A stretch of 45,591 nt of DNA, from positions 1 through 45,591 of the forward strand of contig JAOARV010000019.1 of NCBI GenBank assembly GCA_025210395.1, written 5' to 3'. This DNA is from Marinisporobacter sp. (GTDB lineage Bacteria; Bacillota; Clostridia; Peptostreptococcales; Thermotaleaceae). A program made the position numbers and the translations under genes. Under the pieces are notes generated by a model. It ran no database searches. It was not told where the DNA came from and saw only the letters and a program-made list of their open reading frames with translations. Below are positions 9,651 to 19,400 of this stretch, piece after piece. Position 1 is the stretch's first letter. Every line of letters starts with the position of its first letter.

Positions 9651-9696
9651 AATCCATGTAATAATTTCACTCGTGAAATAGTACGTGGATTTTTTT
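9651..9696 (+). terminator. Riboswitch expression platform: terminator with competing antiterminator
   Basis: The terminator pairs 9651-9660 with 9682-9691 around an inner TTTCAC/GTGAAA hairpin and is followed by seven Ts. The 3' strand of P1 (9612-9625) is complementary over 14 bases, with one G-U pair, to 9659-9672 inside the terminator. Guanine binding locks P1 and lets the terminator form, so this is an OFF switch. Confidence 0.9.
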
Positions 9697-9721
9697 GTAT
9701 ATATTGGAAAAAATAAAATAG

Positions 9722-11212
<1,491 letters not shown>

Positions 11213-11223
11213 AGGAGGACATT

Positions 11224-12759
11224 ATGAAAAACCATGAATTAGTACTTGTAATCGATTTTGGTGGACAATATAAGGAGTTAATTGCAAGACGTGTAAGAGA
11301 AAAAAATGTATATTGTGAGGTTGTTTCTTATAAGACTCCTTTAGAAAAAATAAAGGAAAAAAATCCAAAGGGAATTATTTTTACAGGAGGACCTAACAGT
11401 GTATATACTGAAGATGCTCCTACTATAGAAAAAGAAATATTCGAGTTAGGAATACCTGTTCTTGGAATTTGCTATGGTGGACAATTAATGGCTCATTTAT
11501 TTGGAGGAAAAGTAACAAAAGCTTCCACAAGAGAATATGGAAGAGTTGAATTAAATATTAAAAATAGAGAAGGAATCTTTGTGGATATTCCAAATGCTTC
11601 TAAATGCTGGATGAGTCACACAGATTATATAGAAGTAGCACCAAAAGGATTTGAAATTACAGCTACTACAGATCATTGTCCAGTAGCAGCTATGAGTGAT
11701 ACTGAAAAGAAATTATATGCAGTTCAATTCCATCCAGAGGTAGAGCATTCTGAAAAGGGAAGAGAAATGATAAAGAACTTCTTATATGAAGTATGTGAAT
11801 GCAGTGGAGATTGGGATATGCATGATTTCACAAATCAAAGCATTAAAGAAATCAAAGAAAAAGTTGGCGATAAAAAAGTACTATGTGCATTATCCGGAGG
11901 AGTAGATTCATCTGTTGCAGCAGTAATGGTACATAAAGCAATAGGAGATCAATTAACTTGTATCTTTGTAGATCATGGACTTCTTAGAAAGAATGAAGGA
12001 GATCAGGTAGAAGAGATTTTTAGAGAAAAATTCCATATGAATTTAATAAGAGTCAATGCCCAAGAAAGATTCTTAGGCAAATTAAAAGGGGTAACAGATC
12101 CTGAAAGAAAGAGAAAGATTATTGGAGAAGAATTTATCCGTGTATTTGAAGAAGAATCTTCAAAAATAGGACAAATTGATTATCTTGTACAAGGAACAGT
12201 TTACCCAGATGTGATAGAAAGTGGAACAGATACAGCATCGGTTATTAAGAGCCATCACAATGTAGGTGGACTACCAGAAGACATCCAATTTTCACTCATT
12301 GAGCCGCTAAGACAATTATTTAAAGATGAGGTAAGAAAAGTTGGAGAAGAATTAGAGATTCCAGAAGAAGTAGTATGGAGACAACCTTTCCCAGGACCAG
12401 GACTAGCAATAAGAGTTCTTGGTGAAATCACAGAAGACAAGCTTCATATTGTAAGGGAATCAGATGCTATTTTAAGAGAAGAAATCAAAAAAGCAAATCT
12501 ACACAGAGAAATATGGCAATACTTCACAGCTCTACCAAACATCAGAAGTGTTGGGGTAATGGGAGATGAAAGAACTTACTCCCATACAGTAGCACTAAGA
12601 GCTGTAACAAGTAGTGATGGTATGACTAGTGACTGGGCAAGAATCCCTTATGAAGTAATTGAAAGAATATCTAATAGAATTGTTAATGAAGTAGATAATG
12701 TAAATAGAATCGTTTATGATGTAACGAGTAAACCACCTTCAACTATTGAGTGGGAGTAA
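11224..12759 (+). CDS. guaA: GMP synthase (glutamine-hydrolysing)
   Basis: Converts XMP to GMP using glutamine and ATP. The 511-residue protein has an N-terminal class I glutamine amidotransferase with the triad C83 (GICYGGQ), H170 and E172 (FHPEVEH). An ATP pyrophosphatase with P-loop SGGVDSS near 226 follows, then the C-terminal dimerisation domain ending PSTIEWE. AAAGGAGG precedes the ATG. It is the second gene of the riboswitch-controlled guaBA operon, which ends at the hairpin at 12809. Confidence 0.98.
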   Translation: MKNHELVLVIDFGGQYKELIARRVREKNVYCEVVSYKTPLEKIKEKNPKGIIFTGGPNSVYTEDAPTIEKEIFELGIPVLGICYGGQLMAHLFGGKVTKASTREYGRVELNIKNREGIFVDIPNASKCWMSHTDYIEVAPKGFEITATTDHCPVAAMSDTEKKLYAVQFHPEVEHSEKGREMIKNFLYEVCECSGDWDMHDFTNQSIKEIKEKVGDKKVLCALSGGVDSSVAAVMVHKAIGDQLTCIFVDHGLLRKNEGDQVEEIFREKFHMNLIRVNAQERFLGKLKGVTDPERKRKIIGEEFIRVFEEESSKIGQIDYLVQGTVYPDVIESGTDTASVIKSHHNVGGLPEDIQFSLIEPLRQLFKDEVRKVGEELEIPEEVVWRQPFPGPGLAIRVLGEITEDKLHIVRESDAILREEIKKANLHREIWQYFTALPNIRSVGVMGDERTYSHTVALRAVTSSDGMTSDWARIPYEVIERISNRIVNEVDNVNRIVYDVTSKPPSTIEWE

Positions 12760-12808
12760 AGGGTAGTGATTAAAAAATATTGAGACATTGATATTTAAAA
12801 TATATAGG

Positions 12809-12860
12809 CAGGTGGTTATCGTTTATGTTATTTTTAGGCAACGATTACCATCTGTTTTTT
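12809..12860 (+). terminator. Terminator of guaBA
   Basis: CAGGTGGT and ATCGTT pair with AACGAT and ACCATCTG around a 16-base loop, followed by six Ts. The T run meets the stop codon of the GGDEF remnant on the other strand. Confidence 0.85.
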
Positions 12861-13029
12861 AGACACCCACTTCAACTCGATTTCTTCCCTTTTTCTTTGC
12901 TATATATAATCCTTTATCAGCGCTACTAATTAAAGTACTAATGGTATCTCCACTTTTATAAGTGGCTGCGCCAAAGCTACTGGTTCTTTTATTTGTAACA
13001 GGAAAATTATGAGATTTAATTACCCTTCC
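12859..13029 (-). pseudogene. C-terminal remnant of a GGDEF (diguanylate cyclase) gene
   Basis: Reading leftward from about 13029 to the TAA at 12859 gives 56 codons that match the end of GGDEF domains: FGAATYKSGDT, then SADKGLYIAKKKGRNRVEV. Just upstream, in the -1 frame (about 13030-13060), a KVSRKLRK stretch fits the helix that normally precedes it, so there is a frameshift and an in-frame stop. The GGDEF active-site motif itself and the rest of the protein are gone. It has no start or ribosome site and cannot make cyclic di-GMP. It is a decaying gene whose body was deleted. Confidence 0.8.
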
Positions 13030-13064
13030 TTAATTTTCTAGATACTTTTGTTATAAAAATTCCT

Positions 13065-13097
13065 AAAATCAAATATGAAAAATGCATATTTGATTTT
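13065..13097. terminator. AT-rich 13-bp hairpin
   Basis: Perfect inverted repeat (13065-13077 with 13085-13097) with a seven-base loop and T-rich flanks. It lies behind the GGDEF remnant and ahead of the next small gene. It may be an old terminator of deleted material; function is uncertain. Confidence 0.4.
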
Positions 13098-13198
13098 ATA
13101 TAAATAAACAGATTTGTTGCTATTACACACAATTATAGAAAAACTTAGAATTTGACAAAGTTTATTGATAAAATGTAAATAAAAAAGGAGAAGACAAG

Positions 13199-13375
13199 AT
13201 GTTTGATTTTTTATTTGGGAATAAAAAGCAGAATTTAAGAAAAAAAGAGAAGATAGATCGTGAAAAAGATAGTGTCCCTGAAATTAAATATAAGAAGAAG
13301 GATACATTTAAAAATGTATCAGAAGAAGTTATTGCAAAAGCCATTAGAGAGGCTTTAGTAAATAATCAAGATTAA
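13199..13375 (+). CDS. Small basic protein of 58 residues, unknown
   Basis: Starts MFDFLFGNKK, is strongly charged through the middle, and ends with a regular helix (VSEEVIAKAIREALVNNQD). AAAAAGGAG lies eight bases before the ATG, a TTGACA occurs at 13152, and a perfect terminator follows 15 bases after the stop, so it is a complete single gene. No membrane segment, metal motif or known family is seen. The short hydrophobic start could anchor it at a surface. Confidence 0.65.
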   Translation: MFDFLFGNKKQNLRKKEKIDREKDSVPEIKYKKKDTFKNVSEEVIAKAIREALVNNQD

Positions 13376-13390
13376 TAAAAAATAAATACA

Positions 13391-13426
13391 AAAAAGGCTG
13401 TTGATAGAAATATCAACAGCCTTTTT
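13391..13426. terminator. Perfect 16-bp hairpin terminator
   Basis: 13391-13406 pairs with 13411-13426 around a GAAA tetraloop; the stem includes GGCTGTTGATA and ends in Ts on both strands. Confidence 0.9.
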
Positions 13427-13441
13427 TGTAGAAACAAATAA

Positions 13442-13477
13442 TTTGTTTAGAAATTGTTGAGAAGTATATTGTATAAT
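13442..13477. repeat. 36-bp direct repeat, copy 1
   Basis: Matches 14334-14369 at 33 of 36 positions, same orientation, 892 bases apart. It ends in TATAAT and looks promoter-like, but the upstream TTGTTG is only 12 bases from that box. Similarity continues weakly about ten bases further upstream. Confidence 0.65.
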
Positions 13478-13560
13478 AATAGCAAGTTTTAATTATGACT
13501 AATTATTTCTTTTTTCTAGAAAAACATACAAAAAATGTGTCAAAAGAATACGAAATATAT

Positions 13561-13568
13561 GGTATAAT
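13561..13568 (+). promoter_or_regulatory. Candidate extended -10 promoter for the MciZ-like gene
   Basis: TGG-TATAAT ends at 13568, about 75 bases before the ATG. No good -35 is seen. The leader between them contains CATAAAGTC and CATAAAGAC 17 bases apart, which may form a short hairpin but matches no riboswitch I can confirm. Confidence 0.4.
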
Positions 13569-13643
13569 GTAAACACATAGGCATAAAGTCCTGGGTCATA
13601 AAGACTAAAAACATGAAAGATATATCATAAAGGGGATGTTGGC

Positions 13644-13775
13644 ATGGTGAAATTTACAAAACCAAATAGAATATGTTTTATTGGAAAATCAACCGAATTA
13701 CTAATGTTTTTGAGATATTTATCGAGTACTTATCCTAAAATAAGAGATATAAAACAAGCTAAGTACTATAACTAA
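13644..13775 (+). CDS. mciZ: MciZ-like FtsZ inhibitor (43 residues)
   Basis: Reads MVKFTKPNRICFIGKSTELL and ends KYYN. Against Bacillus subtilis MciZ (40 residues, from memory) several positions line up without gaps: proline at 7, glycine-lysine at 14-15 after a beta-strand-like hydrophobic run, glutamate at 18, then a helix with leucines and tyrosine, and a charged end. MciZ is made during sporulation, caps FtsZ filaments through this strand-helix, and blocks cytokinesis in the mother cell. AAAGGGG lies about nine bases upstream of the ATG. It neighbours other tiny genes in a sporulating organism. The match is short and by eye, so the call is moderate; a chance resemblance or another 40-residue family is possible. 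Confidence 0.5.
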   Translation: MVKFTKPNRICFIGKSTELLMFLRYLSSTYPKIRDIKQAKYYN

Positions 13776-13886
13776 TATAAATTTTTAAAAATTATCATGG
13801 GATCAATGAATAATTGTAGTTAACGAAAATAGTGTTAGTGCTTCCCACAACAAATAAAGAATATAATGTTGAAAGGGGCGTAAGTA

Positions 13887-14063
13887 ATGTCTGAAAAATA
13901 TGAAAAAAAATTAGAACAAGAATTTGAAGGAATGCATGATGAATTTAGTGAAAAACAAAAAGAGCAGGTCCAGTCGGAAAACCAAAAGCTAATGAGTTAT
14001 ATATCTGTTATGAGAGAAGAAAAAAAGAAAAAATCTTTTTGGAGTAAAGTTTTTTATAAGTAA
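13887..14063 (+). CDS. Small coiled-coil-like protein, 58 residues, unknown
   Basis: Nearly all charged or polar and probably one long helix: MSEKYEKKLEQEFEGMHDEF, then a glutamine-rich stretch, and a C-terminal basic-aromatic end KKKKSFWSKVFYK that could sit on a membrane or bind nucleic acid. AAAGGGG lies about nine bases before the ATG. It follows the MciZ-like gene by 111 bases with no terminator seen between, so the two may share a transcript. No family recognised. Confidence 0.6.
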   Translation: MSEKYEKKLEQEFEGMHDEFSEKQKEQVQSENQKLMSYISVMREEKKKKSFWSKVFYK

Positions 14064-14333
14064 CGAGAAGAATATTTTTATGCCAAGCAACAAATCTTAT
14101 CTTTTTAATATATCTTAATATATTTTTTATGACTAATCTGAAATTAAAAATTCTTTTCAAAAGTCCATGCATACTATTTTTATGAATACCTGAAGCTGTT
14201 TTGAAATATTTTTTATAGAATTTAATAAGCTCATAGACACAGTAATTTTTAAGATATGGGTACATGTCTTTTTTAGTTTTACTTTAGAAATAGACGAACA
14301 AAAATTTATAATGTGATTACTTGGAATAAATAT
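14064..14333. other. AT-rich spacer without a supported gene
   Basis: An 85-codon leftward frame (14008-14265) is open here but has no ribosome site and overlaps the small gene on the other strand. No structured RNA or terminator is evident. The second 36-bp repeat copy begins at its right end. Confidence 0.4.
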
Positions 14334-14369
14334 TTTGTTTAGAGATTGTTGAGAAGGATATTATATAAT
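14334..14369. repeat. 36-bp direct repeat, copy 2
   Basis: Partner of 13442-13477 (33 of 36 identical). It also ends in TATAAT, but no rightward gene follows: only the gpmI terminator lies ahead. Confidence 0.65.
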
Positions 14370-14436
14370 GACAAAAATCTATTGTAGCAAAAGGATGAAA
14401 GATTATGTAGCAACATATCATATAAAAAAGAATAAA

Positions 14437-14458
14437 AAAACCCCTGAGCAGGGGTTTT
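14437..14458 (-). terminator. Terminator of gpmI
   Basis: AAAACCCCTG pairs with CAGGGGTTTT around two bases, followed on the minus strand by a T run. It overlaps the gpmI stop codon. Confidence 0.9.
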
Positions 14459-16013
14459 AAGCATTTGCAGCTTCGAGAGCAGGTGCTAAAAGGGAGGTAC
14501 CTGTCATTTCTTCAGGTTTTTCAAGACCCATCATTTGTAATAGTGTAGGGGCGATATCAGCAAGCTTTCCTTCTGTAATACCATATTCTTCAGGAGCATT
14601 GATTAAAATAATCGGTACAGGATTTGTAGAGTGAGCAGTGATTGTATTGCCATCCTTGTCTTTCATCTCATCAGCATTTCCATGATCTGCTGTAAGAAGG
14701 ATTTGGCCACCAACACTTATTGCAGTGTCAACAATTTTACGAACACACGTATCTACTGTTTCTACAGCTTTAATGGCTGCGTCTACAGAACCTGTATGAC
14801 CTACCATATCGCAGTTTGCGTAGTTTACAATGATTAGATCATGGGTATTCTTATTGATTTCATCTACTAATTTTTCGGTTACCTCAAAAGCACTCATTTC
14901 TGGTTTTAAATCATAAGTTGCAACCTTTGGAGAAGGGATTAAAGCTCTTTCTTCACCAGCATAAGGCTCTTCTACACCACCGCTTAAGAAGAAGGTAACA
15001 TGAGCGTATTTTTCTGTTTCAGCAATACGAAGCTGCTTAAGACCTAGGCTAGATACATACTCTCCTAAAGTATTTACTAGCTTTTGAGGTGGATAAGCAA
15101 CATTTACGTTTGGCATAGTTGCATCATATTGAGTCATACATACATAGTGAACAGGGAAGAAGCCATTTTTTCTTTCAAAACCAGTGAAATTTTCATCTAC
15201 AAAGGTTCTAGTGATTTCACGTGCTCGATCTGGTCTGAAGTTGAACATAATAACAGAATCATTTTCAGATATAATTCCAATAGGCGAATTCTTTTGGAGG
15301 ATTACTGTAGGCTTTACGAATTCGTCTACTTCATCTTTGGCATAAGAATTTTCAATAGCTTCCTTTGCTGAATTTGCTTTTTCGCCATTACCTAGTACCA
15401 TGGCATCATAGGCAAGGTTGACTCTTTCCCATCTATTGTCTCGATCCATTGCATAGTATCTACCAGAAATGGTAGCAATTTTTCCTATGCCAATTTCTTT
15501 CATTTTATTTTCTAATGCTTCTACATATTTTAATGCACTAGAAGGAGGAACATCTCTACCATCTAAGAAGCCATGAACATATACCTTTGTAAGATTATTC
15601 TTTTTAGCAAGCTCTAAAAGGGCATAAAGATGTGTGTTGTGACTGTGGACACCACCATCAGATAATAATCCCCAAAGATGAAGGGCTGTATCATGTTTTT
15701 TAGCATTTTCAATAGCTTCTAAGAAAACAGGATTTTCAAAGAAATCACCATCCTGCGTAGCTTTTGTGATTCTCGTTAATTCTTGGTACACAACTCTTCC
15801 AGCTCCAATATTTAAATGTCCTACCTCTGAATTTCCCATTTGACCATCTGGAAGACCTACGTCTAATCCGCTGGCATAAACTTGATTATTTGGATAATTT
15901 TCAAAATATTGATCTAGGTTTGGTGTTTTAGCAAGGGCTATGGCATTGCCATAATCGCTATTATTAAGACCAAAACCATCTAAGATCATTAATATAGTTG
16001 GTTTTTTCATCAT
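14457..16013 (-). CDS. gpmI: 2,3-bisphosphoglycerate-independent phosphoglycerate mutase
   Basis: Interconverts 3- and 2-phosphoglycerate in glycolysis and gluconeogenesis using two manganese ions. The 518-residue protein belongs to the alkaline phosphatase superfamily: first metal aspartate in MILDGFG, catalytic serine 62 in GNSEVGHLN, and late metal ligands in the NCDMVGHTG and TADHGNADEM segments. GGAG lies five bases before the first of two tandem ATGs; either could be used. It follows the small ferredoxin gene by 87 bases with no clear terminator or promoter between, so read-through is possible. Manganese dependence makes this enzyme pH-sensitive in sporulating Firmicutes. Confidence 0.97.
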   Translation of the reverse strand: MMKKPTILMILDGFGLNNSDYGNAIALAKTPNLDQYFENYPNNQVYASGLDVGLPDGQMGNSEVGHLNIGAGRVVYQELTRITKATQDGDFFENPVFLEAIENAKKHDTALHLWGLLSDGGVHSHNTHLYALLELAKKNNLTKVYVHGFLDGRDVPPSSALKYVEALENKMKEIGIGKIATISGRYYAMDRDNRWERVNLAYDAMVLGNGEKANSAKEAIENSYAKDEVDEFVKPTVILQKNSPIGIISENDSVIMFNFRPDRAREITRTFVDENFTGFERKNGFFPVHYVCMTQYDATMPNVNVAYPPQKLVNTLGEYVSSLGLKQLRIAETEKYAHVTFFLSGGVEEPYAGEERALIPSPKVATYDLKPEMSAFEVTEKLVDEINKNTHDLIIVNYANCDMVGHTGSVDAAIKAVETVDTCVRKIVDTAISVGGQILLTADHGNADEMKDKDGNTITAHSTNPVPIILINAPEEYGITEGKLADIAPTLLQMMGLEKPEEMTGTSLLAPALEAANA

Positions 16014-16100
16014 TCATTCTCCTTTCAATTGTTAGTTCGCTAAAAAACGGTTATTTCTATGATCGCAAAGTTTGAAGTGAATTGCAGGGAATGTAAAATA

Positions 16101-16283
16101 TTATATATTCTCAAGGATGGCATTAAATTGACAGACAGTTTTGCATTGACCACACCCAACACACTTTTCTTGATCAATGGTAAAGCCTTCTTTGATTTCT
16201 CCGCTAATAGCATCCACAGGGCAGACCTTTTTACAGCGTTCACAGCTAATACATTTATTTTTATTGATTGTATAAGTCATCAT
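16101..16283 (-). CDS. 2[4Fe-4S] ferredoxin
   Basis: A 60-residue clostridial-type ferredoxin. Two CxxCxxCxxxCP-type motifs are complete: C11, C14, C17, C21 and C41, C44, C47, C51 (the second ends CQ rather than CP). It carries low-potential electrons in the cytoplasm. It closely resembles the C-terminal ferredoxin tail of the NuoF-like subunit at 20010, as if one derived from the other. GGGAG precedes tandem ATGs. It has its own extended -10 promoter behind the terminator of the transhydrogenase operon, so it is separately expressed. It is a natural electron partner of that complex, by inference. Confidence 0.93.
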   Translation of the reverse strand: MMTYTINKNKCISCERCKKVCPVDAISGEIKEGFTIDQEKCVGCGQCKTVCQFNAILENI

Positions 16284-16353
16284 TCGTGCTCCCTTCGCAA
16301 GATCTTATGAAAGATACTGCAATCTTTGTTAAAAAAACAACAATCTAATATCT

Positions 16354-16362
16354 ATTATATCA
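16354..16362 (-). promoter_or_regulatory. Extended -10 promoter of the ferredoxin gene
   Basis: On the minus strand TGA-TATAAT, about 70 bases before the ferredoxin start and just downstream of the preceding operon's terminator. No clear -35 is seen. Confidence 0.5.
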
Positions 16363-16385
16363 TAAAAGGGGATAGGTTTGTGAAT

Positions 16386-16415
16386 AAAAAAGCCCTGAGT
16401 AAACAGGGCTTTTTA
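16386..16415 (-). terminator. Terminator of the NuoE/NuoF/NuoG-GltD operon
   Basis: AAAAAGCCCTG pairs with CAGGGCTTTTT around a six-base loop. It starts immediately after the stop codon of the gene at 16416. Confidence 0.92.
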
Positions 16416-19400
16416 TTAAATCAATTCTTCTTTTTTAAGGATTTCTACGAAGCTATTTGCCAGGTTATTTGTGTTAATTGTTTTATTGAAGAATAGACCA
16501 TCACCAATAGGTTGTAACTGTGCTTTTCCTTCTGGGAAATGGAATCTATTTGTATAAAGAATTCTTTCTTTACCGATAGGCCAGAATACTTCTGACTCTT
16601 TTTCTTTATTGGCTTTGAAATATTCTAGGATATTTTCTGAAATTTCATTGAAGATAGCATCTGCATCTTTATAGGACATATTCACTCCTAGGATATTTGC
16701 AAGTTTTACAATTACTTCATAGTTTTCATATCCACCAATAGCTGGGATAGCTTGCTTGATCTTTTGGATTCTTCTTTCAGTACTTGTGAAGGTACCGTTT
16801 GATTCAGCAAAGCTTACAGCAGGGAGTACTACATCTGCAAGTTTTCCTGTTTCTGTAAGGTGCGTATCTTGAACCATTAAGAATTCAAGCTTACTTAAAT
16901 CCATGTCTTTTGCATCTTCACCAAAGATGAGTAATCCTTTAATAGATTGATCTTTAATACCTGCTACAACTTCACAAGCATCTTTCGGGGTACCCATGTC
17001 TACAAGACCTTGACTGTTGTTATTTGGTTTTAATTGAATAATACCTTTATAAGCACTACCAATATGACCAGAGATGACAGCTATATTTGCAATAGCTCTT
17101 GCAGCATCTACTGTAACATCATTTTGAGAGAATACAATCATTGCCTTTTTAGATTTTCCATAAACTTCTGCGACTTCTTTAGCATCAGCACTAACCACTA
17201 CATCCTTTAAGTTGTCCTTTAATTCTTCGAAGCCTTCTGCATTCTTCGGTACGAAGCCAGCATCTATTAATGCTTTTGATACTTCTTTTAAGAAGCTTAA
17301 ATTGTTTTCTGGTGTAACCATTTTAGATGCCCACTCATCAGCAGTTGTTTTAAATGGATTGATTGTAATTAATTTTGCACCATTTTGTACTGCTTTTCTA
17401 ATTTTGATTCCTGCGATCGTGTGATCATTAATGATATCAGAACCAACAAGAAGTATAGTTTCTGTTGAAAGTAGCTCTTCAAAAGTATTTGTAGATGCAT
17501 CATAGCCTAGTACATCTTCAATACCACCAGATAATCTGTTGAAGGAGCATACATTTTCTGTTCCAAGAACTTCTTTTGCAAATTTATTTGCAAGATAGAT
17601 TTCTTCGTTTGTATATCTATCAGAAATAGATACAGCTAAAGATTCACTTCCATATAAAGCACCAAGACTTTGTGCTTTCTTAGCAGCAAATAACAACCCT
17701 TCATCCCAAGAAACTTCTACAAGCTCTCCATTTTTACGAACTAAAGGCTTTGTAATGCGAGTACCTTTCTTAGCAATATCAAATCCAAAGCGTCCTTTTA
17801 CGCAAAGAAGACCATTGTCTACAGCACTTTCTTTTTCAGGAAGAGATCTTACAAGCATATCACCCTTCGTATTTAAGTTTAGATGACAACCCACACTACA
17901 ATGAGAACAAACTGTATGGGTTTCTTTTGTTTTTACTGGGATAGCCTTTTCAATACTTAATCTTTCCCCTAAAGCGCCAGTTGGACAAACGCTGATACAT
18001 TGTCCACAAGAAATACAACTGGTATTCTGCAGGGGTTGATTAAGAGCTGGTTTTACGATGGTATCAAAGCCTCTATCAATAAGACCTAGTGCAGTATTAC
18101 CCATTACTTCGTCACAAACTCTTACACAAAGTCCACAAAGAATACATTTATCAGGGTTTCTATGAATAAATGGATGGTCATCTGCTATTTCTTCTTGACG
18201 ATGATGAACTTCACCTGCTAGTCTTGATGGTTTTACATCATATTCATTTGCAAGGCTTATTAATTCACATTCAAAGAAATCATGACAGCCACATTCAAGA
18301 CAACGCATAGCTTCTTTTTGAGCTTGCTCTACTGTAAGGCCTTTTCCGATTTCTTCAAAGTTTCTATTTCTTTCTTCAGGAGCTAGATGATCCATTTTTG
18401 CTCTAGCACATTTTTCACGATCTTTAAAGTCTTCTTTTGTTAAATCATCTCTTTCTACAACAAAAGGTTTTTCGTATGGAATGACTTCTCCTTCAAGATA
18501 ACTACAGATTACTGTAGCAGCTTTTTTCGCTTCACCAATAGCCGCAATAGCAATACTTGCACCTTTATTTGTAGCATCTCCACCAGCGAATACACCAGGA
18601 AGATTTGTTTGGTAGGTATGCTCATCTGCAATAATAGTACCTTTTTTAGTAAGGTCTATGCCATCAAAGCCTGTAGCATCGATTCCTTGACCAATAGCTG
18701 AAATAACTGCATCTACTTCTAGAATTTCTTCTTCACCCTCAATAGGGATCGGTCTTCTTCTACCACTAGCGTCTGGTTCACCTTGCTTCATTTTCTGAAG
18801 TCTTATTTTTGTTACCTTACCCTCTTCGCCGATGATTTCGATAGGATTTGTAAGATTTTTAAAGATTACGCCTTCTTCTTCAGCTTCTACGATTTCTATT
18901 TCTTCAGCAGGCATTTCTGCTTTTGTTCTACGATAAACATTATAAACTTCTTTAGCTCCAAGTCTTACAGCTGTTCTACAAGCATCCATAGCAGTATTAC
19001 CACCACCAACGATGGCTACACGATTACCGATTTTAACAGGTTCATTCGTAGTCACTTTTCTTAAGAAGTGGATTCCACCATAAACACCATCTAAATCTTC
19101 ACCAGGGCAGTTTAGTTTTGAACTCGTCCATGCACCGATGGCAACGAAAACAGCATCATAACAATTTCTAATAGAATCAAATTGAATATCTTTACCGATT
19201 TTCATATTCGGAATCATTTTTACGCCCATTTTTTCAATGATGGCAATCTCTTTGTCTAATACCTCTTTAGGAAGACGATATTGAGGGATTCCGTAGCGTA
19301 ACATTCCACCAAGCTTTGGCATAGCCTCATAAATCGTAACGCTATGACCTTCCTTAGCAAGATAATATGCAGCCGTTAAGCCTCCTGGACCTCCACCGAT

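Noticed and set aside
13571..13643. Cyclic di-GMP-like riboswitch ahead of the MciZ-like gene
   Set aside because: GGCATAAAG and GGTCATAAAG recall the class I aptamer core, but P1, the tetraloop receptor and the conserved GACGCAAAGCC segment are missing.
14008..14265. 85-codon leftward open frame
   Set aside because: No ribosome site before its ATG, it overlaps the end of a supported small gene on the other strand, and its lysine/phenylalanine/isoleucine-rich content is what AT-rich DNA gives by chance.
14394..14459. 21-codon rightward ORF through the gpmI terminator
   Set aside because: It reads straight through a strong terminator hairpin and has only a weak ribosome site.
16040..16310. 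Overlapping frames of 67 and 83 codons around the ferredoxin
   Set aside because: They are shadows of the ferredoxin frame; only the frame with eight regularly spaced cysteines has a ribosome site and family match.
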